From Anthopleura xanthogrammica (taxonomy: Eukaryota; Cnidaria; Anthozoa; Actiniaria; Actiniidae), in assembly GCA_964019055.1 (NCBI GenBank), contig OZ025210.1, positions 11,375,158-11,439,157 on the forward strand: DNA of 64,000 bases, written 5' to 3'. Position 1 is the first letter of the stretch; each line of letters starts with the position of its first letter. The translations under genes were made by a program, and so were the position numbers. The notes beneath the pieces were generated by a model. That model did no database searches, had not been told where the DNA came from, and saw only the letters and a program-made list of their open reading frames with translations. Of this stretch, positions 32,751 through 42,849 are shown one piece after another.

Positions 32751-33262
32751 AAATGCCTAGTACAAGACTGCCCAGAATATTTTAGTAACTTAATAATAAG
32801 TAATCTTAATATTCATAATAGAAATACTAGACATGGAAATCGAAATCTTTCCCGCAAACGATTTACGAGAGAAACAGAGGGTGGTAGGACTTTTTCTGTC
32901 AGCAGTACTAGGTTTTGGAACTCCCTCCCGACCAATATCAAAGAAAAAATCAGTGTTTCTCAAGATAGTTTAAGTAAAGCATTACATAATTATTTTTTAA
33001 CTCTTTACAAAAACATTGAACATTTTAAAGTGTGTAAATTATAATTTCAGTAAATTATAATGCTGTTATTAATCTATTAATTCATTTTATTATTATTACC
33101 TATTCTTATGTATATTTATAGTATATTTTAGACATTTTAATATTAATATAGTTATAGTTATATTCATAATTTTTAGATTATTATATCTTAGGAGGGCCAC
33201 AAGTTTATCAGTGCAAACTGTTTTGTGTTTTACCCTCTATAAATAAAGTTGGTTATTATTAT
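32500..33262 (+). mobile_element. LINE 3' fragment (reverse transcriptase C-terminus), unit 1
   Basis: Broken frames spell a typical LINE C-terminus: LFSKLGWLPFYDKAKINKCL, then NRNTRHGNRNLSRKRF and TRFWNSLPTNI. A stop separates the two parts. An A/T-rich 3' flank ends in AATAAAGTTGG followed by the TTA microsatellite, which is probably its tail. A different family from the LINEs at 25-29 kb. Confidence 0.8.
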
Positions 33263-33266
33263 TATG

Positions 33267-33320
<54 letters not shown>

Positions 33321-33340
33321 ATTATTATTATTATTATATA
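33262..33340. repeat. (TTA)n microsatellite, unit 1
   Basis: About 75 bases of TTATTATTA follow the LINE fragment. The equivalent array in unit 2 is at 37228-37308. Confidence 0.85.
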
Positions 33341-33985
33341 TCGTTCGAATTACGCGGGAAATCATCTAAAAATCGAACTCTTCGTTTCTCTGGTAAACTT
33401 TTAATAAGGACACAAAAAGAATGTAGAATTCCCAAAGGTATCGAAAGTATATCGTATTCAAAACGAAAAAGAAATCAGAAAGCGCCAGAGTTTCGAAGCG
33501 TGGTAGGGCATGTATTTCATCACGCGGGAAAATCGAAAGGGTAATCGACTCTACATATCAAAATCATTGGGACATTTGACCTATATCGTGTAACTGCACG
33601 CGACTTCCGGTTAGTGTCTCATATATCGGGCACGAAAAAAAAAAGGAATTTTTGTCGCTTTTCTCGCTTTTCTAAGCAAAAACCTGCATATGATGTATTC
33701 TTACCATTAGATGTAAGTTTAGAAATATATAATCCTCGACTGTTAGGAGTTTCAAGAAATTATTTTATGATTTCGGGGTGGCAAATCGAATATTTCTATC
33801 GCGCGTTGGGGGTGAATTTAGCAAGGCGTTACGAGCTATGTAGTATCGAGGCCGATAAAAACTGGGTATATTTTAAATACGCGTGATCAAATAAACTTCT
33901 TACCGCCAAATTCAAATTTTTGGATGATTTTGGCGCATTTTGATGTTTAATTCGTCTAGGTTAAGTACATTTTTTCTGGTGGCAA
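33341..33985 (+). other. 5' flank of the secreted-protein exon (duplicated copy)
   Basis: Nearly identical to 37309-37951. An open frame at 33614-33886 starts at GTG and is broken by a stop in the unit 2 copy (TTTATAAACAAA), so it is not a conserved gene. It may contain a promoter and 5' UTR. Confidence 0.4.
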
Positions 33986-34020
33986 ATGGCTTTCAAAGTT
34001 GTAGTGGTCACGATTTTACT
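33986..34020 (+). pseudogene. Truncated first exon of a putative secreted-protein gene
   Basis: The first 35 bases (ATGGCTTTCAAAGTTGTAGT onward) match the start of the exon at 37952. They are cut at TTACT, where unit 2 begins. It encodes only about 11 residues of a signal peptide. Confidence 0.7.
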
Positions 34021-34124
34021 GGGCGTAAATAATTGACGTCTCAGTTGTTACAGAGATGTCTGTCTTCTATAGATGTCTTTAGCGAACGCTAGATTCTTTT
34101 CCAAGAGTTGATTCATCTTTGGTG

Positions 34125-34438
34125 AAAAAAGTACGAGAGAATCTCTGATATACGATTTCAATTTTTGCTGCGGCATCTTCAAATTGCTCGTGACGGCATA
34201 CTGCAAACATCACTGCACAGCGGCCACCATAGTGATAATAGGTGGTCTCAGAGACTGTACCATTGTTTACATCGCCAACCGAGTTTTTCGCTGAAGGACA
34301 GAAACGGCTGCGGGGGAGACTAGCAAACCGAGGTAGTGTTGCTGAACGAAGCAAACGTGGGGGGAATTAAATCGAACTGAAAATTTCATCATTGAAACCA
34401 GCCAAAGAATTCCGTATCTGAGCCCGAAGCGATCGATC
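34125..34438 (+). promoter_or_regulatory. Conserved leader of type A genes (A3)
   Basis: Nearly identical to 29990-30293. It ends CGAAGCGATCGATCATGGCA across the start codon. Confidence 0.55.
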
Positions 34439-35368
34439 ATGGCAGATGTGTGCTGCATTTTCCGCTGTTTGACCGTTTGGATTATGACACTTGCTATTTG
34501 CTTCTTCAATATGGTATTTTGTGTGTATCTTTCGTTTCTTGTTAGTTTCACAAACAGAGATGCAAGTATTGCCTTCGGGGTAATATTCTTTCTGTTGAAT
34601 CTTGGTTGCATCATATGCTCTTTAAAAAAATGTCATGATGAAAGTAAACTGAAAATCAACTGCTTGTTTTCTTGTTCGAGTGTCATGTTTCTTTTGGCCA
34701 TTTCCTTCACACTCATGACAAGATATTTTTACTTTGAACGATGGCCAAGGTACCCTCATGAGCGGCAACGCGGCTTTTCACTCTTATTATTATTTCACAA
34801 AATGGGCATTATTTTATTAGTGTCTGGCATACCAGTGATATATGGATGCAAGTTCCAGAATCTGATAAACGACAAACAGATGATCTACAAAGTGGTAGTT
34901 GACTTTATCGATATCTATGAGATAGCAGAGCTTCTTGACTTGGGTGCTCCATCCTGTACACCTCTACACTCCAGTTATGGTTACATTGGTTACGAACAGC
35001 AGTTTAACTGTACTGAGTCAACATACTCTGCTCTGAAAGAAGGGGGTTCCATCGAAACTGCAGTGCAAGTTTTCTGCTCATTTTCATTCTTATTGTTTGT
35101 TGTGATTTACAGAGAAGCACTGAAAGAGTCAGAGAACAGCAACGACTCTTTAAGAAAGTATGTTAGGATTTCATTACTCCTTCAAGATATTCCATTCCTC
35201 GTTATCCGTATTTGGGTTTGGATTTTGTACGGTTTTGAAACTGATCAGTTTGTTTTTTTAGTTAAGAATGTATTATCAACGATTCTAACGATTCTCGAAT
35301 TTGGTGAATCCTGTATTCAAATGAGGAAAATCAGACGTCTGGCTTCTCAATACCAAGGCAACAGATAA
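34439..35368 (+). CDS. TMEM26-like multi-pass membrane protein, type A (copy A3)
   Basis: Encodes 309 residues from an ATG, one exon; tandem twin of A2. The membrane core is almost identical, with DFIDIYEIAELL in helix 5, QDIPFLVIR (249-257) and FLVKN before helix 8. Two differences stand out. The loop between helices 5 and 6 is shorter (CTPLHSSYGYIGYEQQFNCT), with one sequon left. The tail ends at an earlier stop after QYQGNR, where A2 continues for about 24 more residues after the same motif. The region just after helix 2 also differs (VSFTNRDASIAF against VDDINSDAGYAF). The twins are therefore diverging in loop and tail while the core is kept. Confidence 0.8.
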   Translation: MADVCCIFRCLTVWIMTLAICFFNMVFCVYLSFLVSFTNRDASIAFGVIFFLLNLGCIICSLKKCHDESKLKINCLFSCSSVMFLLAISFTLMTRYFYFERWPRYPHERQRGFSLLLLFHKMGIILLVSGIPVIYGCKFQNLINDKQMIYKVVVDFIDIYEIAELLDLGAPSCTPLHSSYGYIGYEQQFNCTESTYSALKEGGSIETAVQVFCSFSFLLFVVIYREALKESENSNDSLRKYVRISLLLQDIPFLVIRIWVWILYGFETDQFVFLVKNVLSTILTILEFGESCIQMRKIRRLASQYQGNR

Positions 35369-35719
35369 ATACAAGGGAACAGGCAAATGCACGGGAACCG
35401 AGAAGTCAGACAAATCCTGAATTTAACGGCAATCACTGACAGGATTGACTAGTATTCATGGACGAAATGGAACAAAATACAAAAGAAACCCTTAAAAATT
35501 CGAACATTAGTCTATAACAAAGGATATAATCCATAGAGTTCTTTTTCCAATTTAAGCTACATGAACTCTTCAACTATATTTATTTTGGCTGCGTCCACTG
35601 AATTTAACAAACGTAAATTTACTGTGAATATGCTAAATGAACAATAGGTAGCGAGGCTGTTGATAACAGCAAGGGGTAGATTTCTGGGAATAACCAAAAA
35701 CACACTTTAATTGTCAGTT

Positions 35720-35940
35720 AGCGCGTTGGGTTTGCATTTATTGATTCTTACTGACATGTATTAATATACCGGTTTTTAACGTGTTTCTACAACAGTTTTC
35801 TTTTTCTTAATGGGCCGCTACTTCCAGAGTTACCGACGAATTGTTAGTTTCTAAAATAATTAGTCTTTCGAAAGAGAAATAAAGCCTTAGTTGTTGTTTC
35901 CAGAGACAAGATGAAGCTTAAAAACGGAATTAAATTTTCC
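35720..35940 (+). repeat. Shared 3' block (after A3)
   Basis: Near copy of 31598-31830 with TTAATGGGCCGCTACTT, part of duplication unit 2. Confidence 0.6.
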
Positions 35941-36315
35941 CTCCATATTAAGTGACTGAATTATTACTGCTATTTTCATAAGCATGCGAACTCGGTATCT
36001 GCGAGCTGCACGCTGGAATTTGGTTTTTCGCTTCCATCGATTAAAAATAATCAGTCCTTACCTTTTATATTTTTGACTGGCGGCAGTGAAAAACCAAATT
36101 CCAACGGGCAACTCGCAACCACATTGTTCGCGTGTTCATGAAAATTGCAGTAAAGAAAGACTTAAGACTTGTTATCATGGATGAACTAAACAACCATACA
36201 TAAGGCGTTTTAAGGTTACTGGAGACCTTCGGAGGTATCTTTCGTTTAAAACTCTCTCTACGCAACACTTTCAACAAAACCCTGTAAAATTATATAATTT
36301 AATAATTATTTAATC

Positions 36316-36621
36316 TTAGAGTGGTTTTCATTAACCCGTGAAACAAAGTGTAATAGGTAAAGAGTAATAAAGTGTATTAAAGTGTAATAGTGCTATTGAA
36401 CAAATAATTATAAAACACAAAGTTACTAATTCAAATTTATTATTAAAGTACATATGCATTTCAACTGGGTACAAATAGAATTGAAAGCATGTAGAATTAT
36501 TTAAATGCAAACATTTCAGTGAATTACTTGTACTTCTGGTATGGACTTTTTACAAAACATAAAGTGTAATAAATCGTATTACGCTAAAGTGTGTTTCACG
36601 GGTTAATGAAAACCACTCTAA
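36316..36621. mobile_element. MITE with about 30-bp inverted ends (unit 2)
   Basis: Unit 2 counterpart of 32194-32499, with the same TTAGAGTGG...CCACTCTAA ends. Inserted before the 4-kb duplication. Confidence 0.8.
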
Positions 36622-37228
36622 ACGCAGACACCAGAGACAGTAGCGTAGAACTATTTAGTAAACTAGGATGGCTTCCCTTCTATGATAAAGCCAAAATTAA
36701 TAAGTGTCTAATGATTTATAAAATGCCTAGTACAAGACTGCCCAGAATATTTTAGTAACTTAATAACAAGTAATTTTAATATTCATAATAGAAATACTAG
36801 ACATGGAAATCGAAATCTTTCCCGCAAACGATTTACTAGAGAAACAGAGGGTGGTAGGACTTTTTCTGTCAGCAGTACTAGGTTTTGGAACTCCCTCCCG
36901 ACCAATATCAAAGAAAAAATCAGTGTTTCTCAAGATAGTTTAAGTAAAGCATTACATAATTATTTTTTAACTCTTTACAAAAACATTGAACATTTTAAAG
37001 TGTGTAAATTATAATTTCAGTAAATTATAATGCTGTTATTAATCTATTAATTCATTTTATTATTATTACCTATTCTTATGTATATTTATAGTATATTTTA
37101 GACATTTTAATATTAATATAGTTATAGTTATATTCATAATTTTTAGATTATTATATCTTAGGAGGGCCACAAGTTTATCAGTGCAAACTGTTTCGTGTTT
37201 TACCCTCTATAAATAAAGTTGGTTGTTA
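36622..37228 (+). mobile_element. LINE 3' fragment, unit 2
   Basis: Counterpart of 32500-33262 without the private 152-bp duplication. It has the same LFSKLGWLPFYDKAK and FWNSLP motifs. Confidence 0.8.
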
Positions 37229-37233
37229 TTATG

Positions 37234-37290
<57 letters not shown>

Positions 37291-37308
37291 ATTATTATTA
37301 TTATTATA
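37228..37308. repeat. (TTA)n microsatellite, unit 2
   Basis: About 75 bases of TTATTATTA after the LINE fragment. Confidence 0.85.
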
Positions 37309-37951
37309 TATCGTTCGAATTACGCGGGAAATCATCTAAAAATCGAACTCTTCGTTTCTCTGGTAAACTTTTAATAAGGACACAAAAAGAATGTAGAATT
37401 CCCAAAGGTATCGAAAGTATATCGTATTCAAAACGAAAAAGAAATCAGAAAGCGCCAGAGTTTCGAAGCGTGGTAGGGCATGTATTTCATCACGCGGGAA
37501 AATCGAAAGGGTAATCGACTCTACATATCAAAATCATTGGGACATTTGACCTATATCGTGTAACTGCACGCGACTTCCGGTTAGTGTCTCATATATCGGG
37601 CACGAAAAAAAGGAATTTTTGTCGCTTTTCTCGCTTTTATAAACAAAAACCTGCATATGATGTATTCTTACCATAAAATGTAAGTTTAGAAATATATAAT
37701 CCTCGACCTTTAGGAGTTTCAAGAAATTATTTTATGATTTCGGGGTGGCAAATCGAATATATCTATCGCGCGTTGGGGGCGAATTTAGCAAGGCGTTACG
37801 AGCTATGTAGTATCGAGGCCGACAAAAACTGGGTATATTTTAAATACGCGTGATCAAATAAACTTCTTACCGCCAAATTCAAATTTTTGGATAATTTTGG
37901 CGCATTTTGATATATAATTCGCCTAGGTTACGTACATTTTTCTGGTGGCAA

Positions 37952-38106
37952 ATGGCTTTCAAAGTTGTAGTGGTCACGATTTTACTCGCTTTGATATCTT
38001 GTCCAATTATATATGCAACAAGGGAGAGTTTTGAGAATCCAAATGGAACTGAAAAGTGTAATTTTAGTGAGCAGCAATCTCCTTCATACACTTTCCATAT
38101 CAACAA
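37952..38106 (+). CDS. Candidate first coding exon of a secreted protein (partial gene)
   Basis: The ATG at 37952 begins a strong signal peptide: MAFKVVVVTILLALISCPII, then YATRE. A short polar segment follows with sequons at NGT and NFS and one cysteine. The frame meets AAC-AA|GTAAGC at 38106/38107, a good splice donor, so this looks like exon 1 of a longer gene (51 codons plus two bases). I could not identify later exons with confidence; the next type B gene begins 900 bases on. The first 35 bases are repeated at 33986 by the 4-kb duplication. Product family unknown. It may also be a chance frame, as no second exon proves it. Confidence 0.4.
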
Positions 38107-38399
38107 GTAAGCAATAAATCTGAATAAGTTTATATTTTACGATTAGGAAAGCACTAATATTTCCTATTTCCGGTTACCAAAAGCTCATTGACATAATGTC
38201 CTGAAATGTATGCAATGACTTTGATATGCGAGGAGCACGACGCCTTTCATTTATTTTCCCTTCAAATGATGTTTTTTTTTTAAATAACTAGCAAACTTTC
38301 AAAAATTTCGAAACAATTTTTGTTCAAAAAGAAAGATTAATATAACAATTTTTAATTAGTGAAATAATTTTTTTTTAGAAACATTTTACCCGCGAATGT

Positions 38400-38779
38400 C
38401 TCCAGTAACCTTAAACACCCGAACAGACTGTGATAACACCAGAAGGTGGATTTCAGGGGATTTCCAAAAATAAACTTTATTTTAGTTTAGTTTATTTATT
38501 TTTTCCGTTATTTATTGCTGTGATCTGGTAATGGCCGGTGAATATTCAAAGAATATGAAGCTCACAAAACATCCTTTTTTAGTTCTCGCGTCTCAAGTTC
38601 GTCGGTCAACATTTCGGTTTAGCTACGGCCGGCCTTATTATTAATCGTCGGTGTTCTTTCTCTCGAAAGCAAAATACCACTGCTATAGAGAAAGTAGCCA
38701 TAAAAACATAATAACAATGTCTATTTCTACATTTTCTCCGAATTGCCGGAAAAGAATAATCCTGTATTGTTTTCAATAG
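38400..38779 (+). repeat. Duplicated upstream region of type B genes (before B3)
   Basis: Aligns with 20590-21000 before B2, including the segment TTTCTCTCGAAAGCAAAATA / CTGCTATAGAG. It shows that B2 and B3 were copied with more than 800 bases of 5' flank. Confidence 0.65.
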
Positions 38780-38862
38780 CCTCGTTTAAGTGTTTGAAAC
38801 CTGTGATTGGCTGTTACTATGGTGCATTGACAGCAAATATGCTTTAGTTATGGGTGTTTGAC
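38780..38862 (+). promoter_or_regulatory. Conserved upstream block of type B genes (B3)
   Basis: CTCGTTTAAGTGTTTGAAAC, CTGTGATTGGCTGTTACTAT and GGTGCATTGACAGCAAATAT lie 145-230 bases before the ATG. Same order and spacing as before B2. Confidence 0.55.
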
Positions 38863-39006
38863 AATTATTGAACAGAGGAAGCAGAACCTAATTTGAGATG
38901 AATTCTTAGGCAAACAGTGGACGCTGGAATAAAGTATCTTATCTGCAGACGCAGGGTAAATAATCTTGATCCAAGAAGTACTCCCCAAGTTTCGAAAACT
39001 GTTCGA

Positions 39007-39960
39007 ATGGCCGAGCATATTGAAGAAGTCCAAGAGACATCTCAAGGAACACCGAACACGGAAGAAGCAAACGCTCCACTCGAAGATGGCTTCCTATGGC
39101 TGAGGACTGCGACAGCTTTTGTCTGCATAGTTAACTTGGCCTATGTTGTAACCATAGCAGTTGTTATTGGAAAACTGAGAGGATGGCTTTACTCCATCCA
39201 TTGCTTCATTCTTTGCTTGTTTACTCTGTTTAGTTTTGTACAGACTGTAAGAGCAAACACGAAACTTGCGATAAAAAGTGCTTGTTGGATAAGCTGTTCA
39301 ACTTCGGTCCTGGTTGTGATGACTGCCTTTACCTTGCTGACCAGACAAGCCTACTATCATCCGTCACCTCATTTCGAATCCAAATGGGTGATTTTTTCTC
39401 TCCAAGCGATTATCTTCCCTCTTCTTATTGGTATACTAGTGATGTATGAATTCAAAATCATTGGACTTCATCAAAAGCGGTACATTTTAATCATTGCAAT
39501 TCTAGACTTTGCGGATATTTGGGGCATGGCATCGATTCTTTCACAGCACAAAGCACCTTACTTAAAAGAAGAAAGTTCCTTAGAAATAGCAGTGCAATTC
39601 TTTTGCTCTTTGTCATTTAGTATATATTCAGTTCTCATTTATAAAAATATCGAAAAAGAAGGTTTAAGCTTTATGTTTAAGAAGGGTGAGAAACAGCCAG
39701 TTTCGGAGCAAATTGAAGTCCAGGCGCAACATTCTATTAGATCGATTTGTTTAGAAGGTGTAGTCTCGAATTATTCATGTTGTTTAGAATTTGTTGTCAC
39801 GAATTCTCCCCTTTATCTAAATATCCCATTCTTGATCATTCGAATCTTAGTTTTGATAAATTATGATTTTTTATATTTTGAGTTTTTGGTAAAGAATTTG
39901 ATTTCAGTGATCTTTTTCTTTCTCGGTTGTTGTAAATTGTGCTTGCAGAACAGAAGATAA
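39007..39960 (+). CDS. TMEM26-like multi-pass membrane protein, type B (copy B3)
   Basis: Encodes 317 residues from the ATG at 39007. The frame continues 30 codons upstream to a GTG, in sequence that is equally open before B2, so that part is probably 5' UTR. The N-terminus MAEHIEEVQETSQGTPNTEE is identical to B2. About eight helices follow, with FADIWGMASIL in helix 5, NIPFLIIRI before helix 7 and VKN at helix 8. The cytosolic or luminal segment between helices 6 and 7 is longer than in B2 and contains a small internal repeat (CLEGVVSNYS, then CLEFVVTNSP). It lacks the acidic tail of B2 and B4 and ends CKLCLQNRR. It sits directly right of the duplicated A2/A3 pair on the same strand. Confidence 0.8.
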   Translation: MAEHIEEVQETSQGTPNTEEANAPLEDGFLWLRTATAFVCIVNLAYVVTIAVVIGKLRGWLYSIHCFILCLFTLFSFVQTVRANTKLAIKSACWISCSTSVLVVMTAFTLLTRQAYYHPSPHFESKWVIFSLQAIIFPLLIGILVMYEFKIIGLHQKRYILIIAILDFADIWGMASILSQHKAPYLKEESSLEIAVQFFCSLSFSIYSVLIYKNIEKEGLSFMFKKGEKQPVSEQIEVQAQHSIRSICLEGVVSNYSCCLEFVVTNSPLYLNIPFLIIRILVLINYDFLYFEFLVKNLISVIFFFLGCCKLCLQNRR

Positions 39961-40641
39961 CATGTGTTGAATCACAAGAATGATCAATTTAGTTTAGTTT
40001 AGTTAGTTTATTAAATTTACACACTAAATATCACCAAAAGTTAAGTTACAACTTGATAAATAAATTAATAGAATATTTAGAAATATGAAACAATGTACAA
40101 GAGTGGCATCACATGATACTGTGTGTGGTGACCTAAGAAGTTTAAACTTTTGGTTTGGTTACCACAATATCTAATATAATGAGAGATTCAAATTCAGAAA
40201 TCCTGTGATAGCTAAAAAATGTAGTAACTAAGTCCAACAACCCAGGAATAAATGGAATGATTTGCATTCTCCTTCATTCTTCTTCATGGAGCGTAATATT
40301 TTGAAGAAAAAAAATCAATTGTGCATAAATTTAGGATCAATAAGCGTTACTTGAGCATGACTAGCACTAGCAAATACTTTATTCTCGATCTAGAAATATT
40401 ATGAGCACTATCAGACAGATATGGAACGTTTTTAATATAGAAATTGTGTATAAATAAAATATATTGAAACCAAAAGTGTAGTCTTATTTATTGTACTAAT
40501 TAGGGATTATTTCAGATACATAGATTGTTTTGCTTTGTCATCACAGTTGAACGATTACAACAGATGTCAAGCCATGTCAGGTGGTATCTAATATTCAGTT
40601 GCAAATTTTGTGCACACCATGCAACAATGTGTGAGCGAGGG
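39961..40641. other. 3' flank of B3, with a possible LINE tail
   Basis: No gene. A block at about 39985-40150 (TTTAGTTAGTTTATTAAATT onward) interrupts sequence otherwise resembling the 3' flank of B2 (GAAATTCAGAACC-like text resumes near 40190). It is probably an inserted repeat, perhaps a LINE 3' end in minus orientation. Confidence 0.35.
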
Positions 40642-41362
40642 CACAGGGAGCCCACAGCCACTGGTAGAATCAGTGATTAGAACAAAATCTATCATGCGTA
40701 AATGCACGTGCTAGCTCCTGCACGAGCTTCAAGTCTGAATAAATTATCAGCTGCTAACGTTGCTAGCGTAGAATATAATGACAAGGGATGAAACTTCAAA
40801 TGGACCCCTCGAATAAAAATTTTTTTTTAAATCACGAAATGTCTTTTAAGCTTTAAACCTCAAAATTCTGATACTTGGAAAGTTTGTCTAACGTTCTGTG
40901 TGGACAGAAAAAATCAGCATGGACTTATGTCTTGAAAAAATGGCAACAAATTAAAATCTTGTTTTCGTTCTATCTGCGCCTCGAGTAAGGGGGGAAGGAA
41001 GTAAAACGGAATCTTATAAATCTGACAGGTAGTCATCAAAATCGATGTTTTTACTTCCGTTCTGCATCTGAAATAACTTTTTTCTGTATCTATAATAACG
41101 ATTTTGAAGGAACTTCATTGTCATTACTATCTTCCAAGGCTTTAAACGGAAGACGCTCATTTCCGGTGCTATTGTTCATTTCCGTTTCCGTCCCCCCTTA
41201 CTCGAGGCGCAGATAGAACGAAAAATTCTTGAAGTTTCATCCCTTGTCATTATATTCTACGCTAGCAACGTTAGCAGCTCGTGCGGGAGCTAGCACGTGC
41301 ATTTACGCATGATATATTTTGTTCTAATCACTGATTCTACCAGTGGCTGTGGGCTCCCTGTG
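40642..41362. mobile_element. Fold-back DNA transposon, 721 bp, with 7-bp target duplication
   Basis: Arms of about 150-200 bases are inverted repeats. CACAGGGAGCCCACAGCCAC at left pairs with GTGGCTGTGGGCTCCCTGTG at right, and the match extends through GCACGTGCTAGCTCC and ACGTTGCTAGCGTAGAATAT. A second inner pair is CTATCTGCGCCTCGAGTAAG / CTTACTCGAGGCGCAGATAG. GCGAGGG flanks both ends (40635-40641, 41363-41369), a 7-bp target duplication. No transposase. The family is not assigned. Confidence 0.85.
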
Positions 41363-42390
41363 GCGAGGGCTTGTGCTTTCTTTAAGTTTGGATTTTCAAC
41401 ACTGAGGTATTCTGATTGATTAAAATTATTATTGTTATATTCTTTGAAGCTTGTATGTCTCATTGTCATATATTCCTCTGGTAGGAAAAGTCTCGGCTAA
41501 CTCAAAAACTATTCTCATTACATAATTAATTAGCACGGAGCTGTATGAATTAACTCCGCATACATGCCTTATTGCACAACGTCGTTCGGAGCGTCTCGAG
41601 ATAAGAAGCCGAGTTTTGGTTTTGCTGTCCACCACCGCCACCAGCGAAGATAACTCACTTCAGAAAGATGAACAACTTCTCCTCGAAACGCTGAAGATGC
41701 CTCAACAGACACAAAACTAGCGAGTACGGGCAGCACGAGTCGTCAAACACAGTTTGTACAGTTTTATTTGATTCTAGATTTCTTTGCTATAGCGAGAACT
41801 CTGTTCATACTTTGCAAGTGGGTGCATCGGTGAAGTCAGCTTTACACTGTGGGGTATTTTACGTGAATACCACCGGTGAAGGTAATTGAATGTAAAAAGT
41901 GGGGCTGATAGATATGAACGGGAATAGCTCTCTTATATAAAAGGCTTTTACAAGCAGCTACATAATTTTTCTTCGGATATTCAATATAAAACGAGACACA
42001 GGACTCTCAAGACATATTCCAAAAGCTTCATAGTTGAGCGAGTAATTGCAAAAAAAATTGCAAAACCGTGACGCATAATGCAACATCTGTCACGCTATCA
42101 CTAAGGATTATGTTCTATGCATAATTTAACCGACAAGCTTAGATGAGATATTTCTATACTACATTATGTAGCTTAAATTCATCAAACCACAATAAACCTT
42201 CAAAAAGTGGCAAGACAATGCCTTCATAGTTTTCAGGGCAAATTTAATGGCAAGTCTGTGAGGAAAATAGGCAATCACGCACTAGCTCTGAGAATTGTGA
42301 TTTTCGCAAATATTAACTACAAATTCAATACGCAGTCACAATTAATTTTCCCTACAAATTCCTAACGGTTTTCAAAAGATATATTCTTCC
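41363..42390. other. Non-coding stretch
   Basis: No supported gene; the minus-strand frame at 41435-41641 has no recognisable features. Confidence 0.4.
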
Positions 42391-42744
42391 TTAAAGGGGC
42401 ACTTGGATGAAAATGCCCCATATTTTGAAAGTCCGAATACTTCAAGTATTTAAGAATAATATGACTCAATCATGATTATGAAAACCAGATTGGCAAAAAT
42501 TTTAGCCAGGGAGCCACTCGAAGTTGAGAAATTTTGGTTTAAAAACTAAAAGAACAATAAGGTTGAGTAAATGACGTCATTTACTCACAATTTAGATGCT
42601 GAAAAAAATATATAATTTTTATCCGCAAATTTTGACTGTGAAGAAAATATGTTGCTTGGCTACTATTGGGGCCATATAGATAACTGTAACCAAGTTTCAA
42701 GGCATTTCCAATTTTCATCGATTTTCATCCAAGTGCCCCTTTAA
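42391..42744. mobile_element. TTAA-type MITE, copy 2 (piggyBac-like target)
   Basis: TTAAAGGGGCACTTGGATGA at left and TCATCCAAGTGCCCCTTTAA at right are inverted repeats that include TTAA at each edge, the target of piggyBac-type elements. Full-length match to 17339-17692. Non-coding. Confidence 0.8.
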
Positions 42745-42849
42745 CTTTCAGCATAAATTTCAAGACCTAGGGGGTTTGGGGTCATGCTCCAATTATTGGG
42801 GGGGGGGGCTATAGCCCCCCTGCCCCCCGGCTCCGCGGTCCCTGAGTCG

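Larger units (their letters stand above)
29885..34020 (+). repeat. Tandem segmental duplication, unit 1
   Basis: Begins GGGCGTAAATATGTGACGTC and ends CACGATTTTACT. It aligns throughout with unit 2 (34021-37986) at high identity. It holds type A gene A2, the shared 3' block, a MITE plus LINE fragment, a TTA microsatellite, and the first 35 bases of a secreted-protein exon. It is about 170 bases longer than unit 2, mainly because of a private 152-bp duplication (32447-32750). Confidence 0.9.
34021..37986 (+). repeat. Tandem segmental duplication, unit 2
   Basis: Begins GGGCGTAAATAATTGACGTC directly at the end of unit 1 and ends CACGATTTTACT, after which sequence becomes unique (CGCTTTGATATC). 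TTACT appears at all three breakpoints. Contains type A gene A3. Confidence 0.9.

Noticed and set aside
33614..33886. 90-codon frame upstream of the duplication junction
   Set aside because: It starts at GTG and is broken by a stop codon in the otherwise near-identical unit 2 copy.
38917..39006. 30-residue N-terminal extension of gene B3
   Set aside because: The extension starts at GTG; the equivalent of the B2 and B4 start codon is the ATG at 39007.
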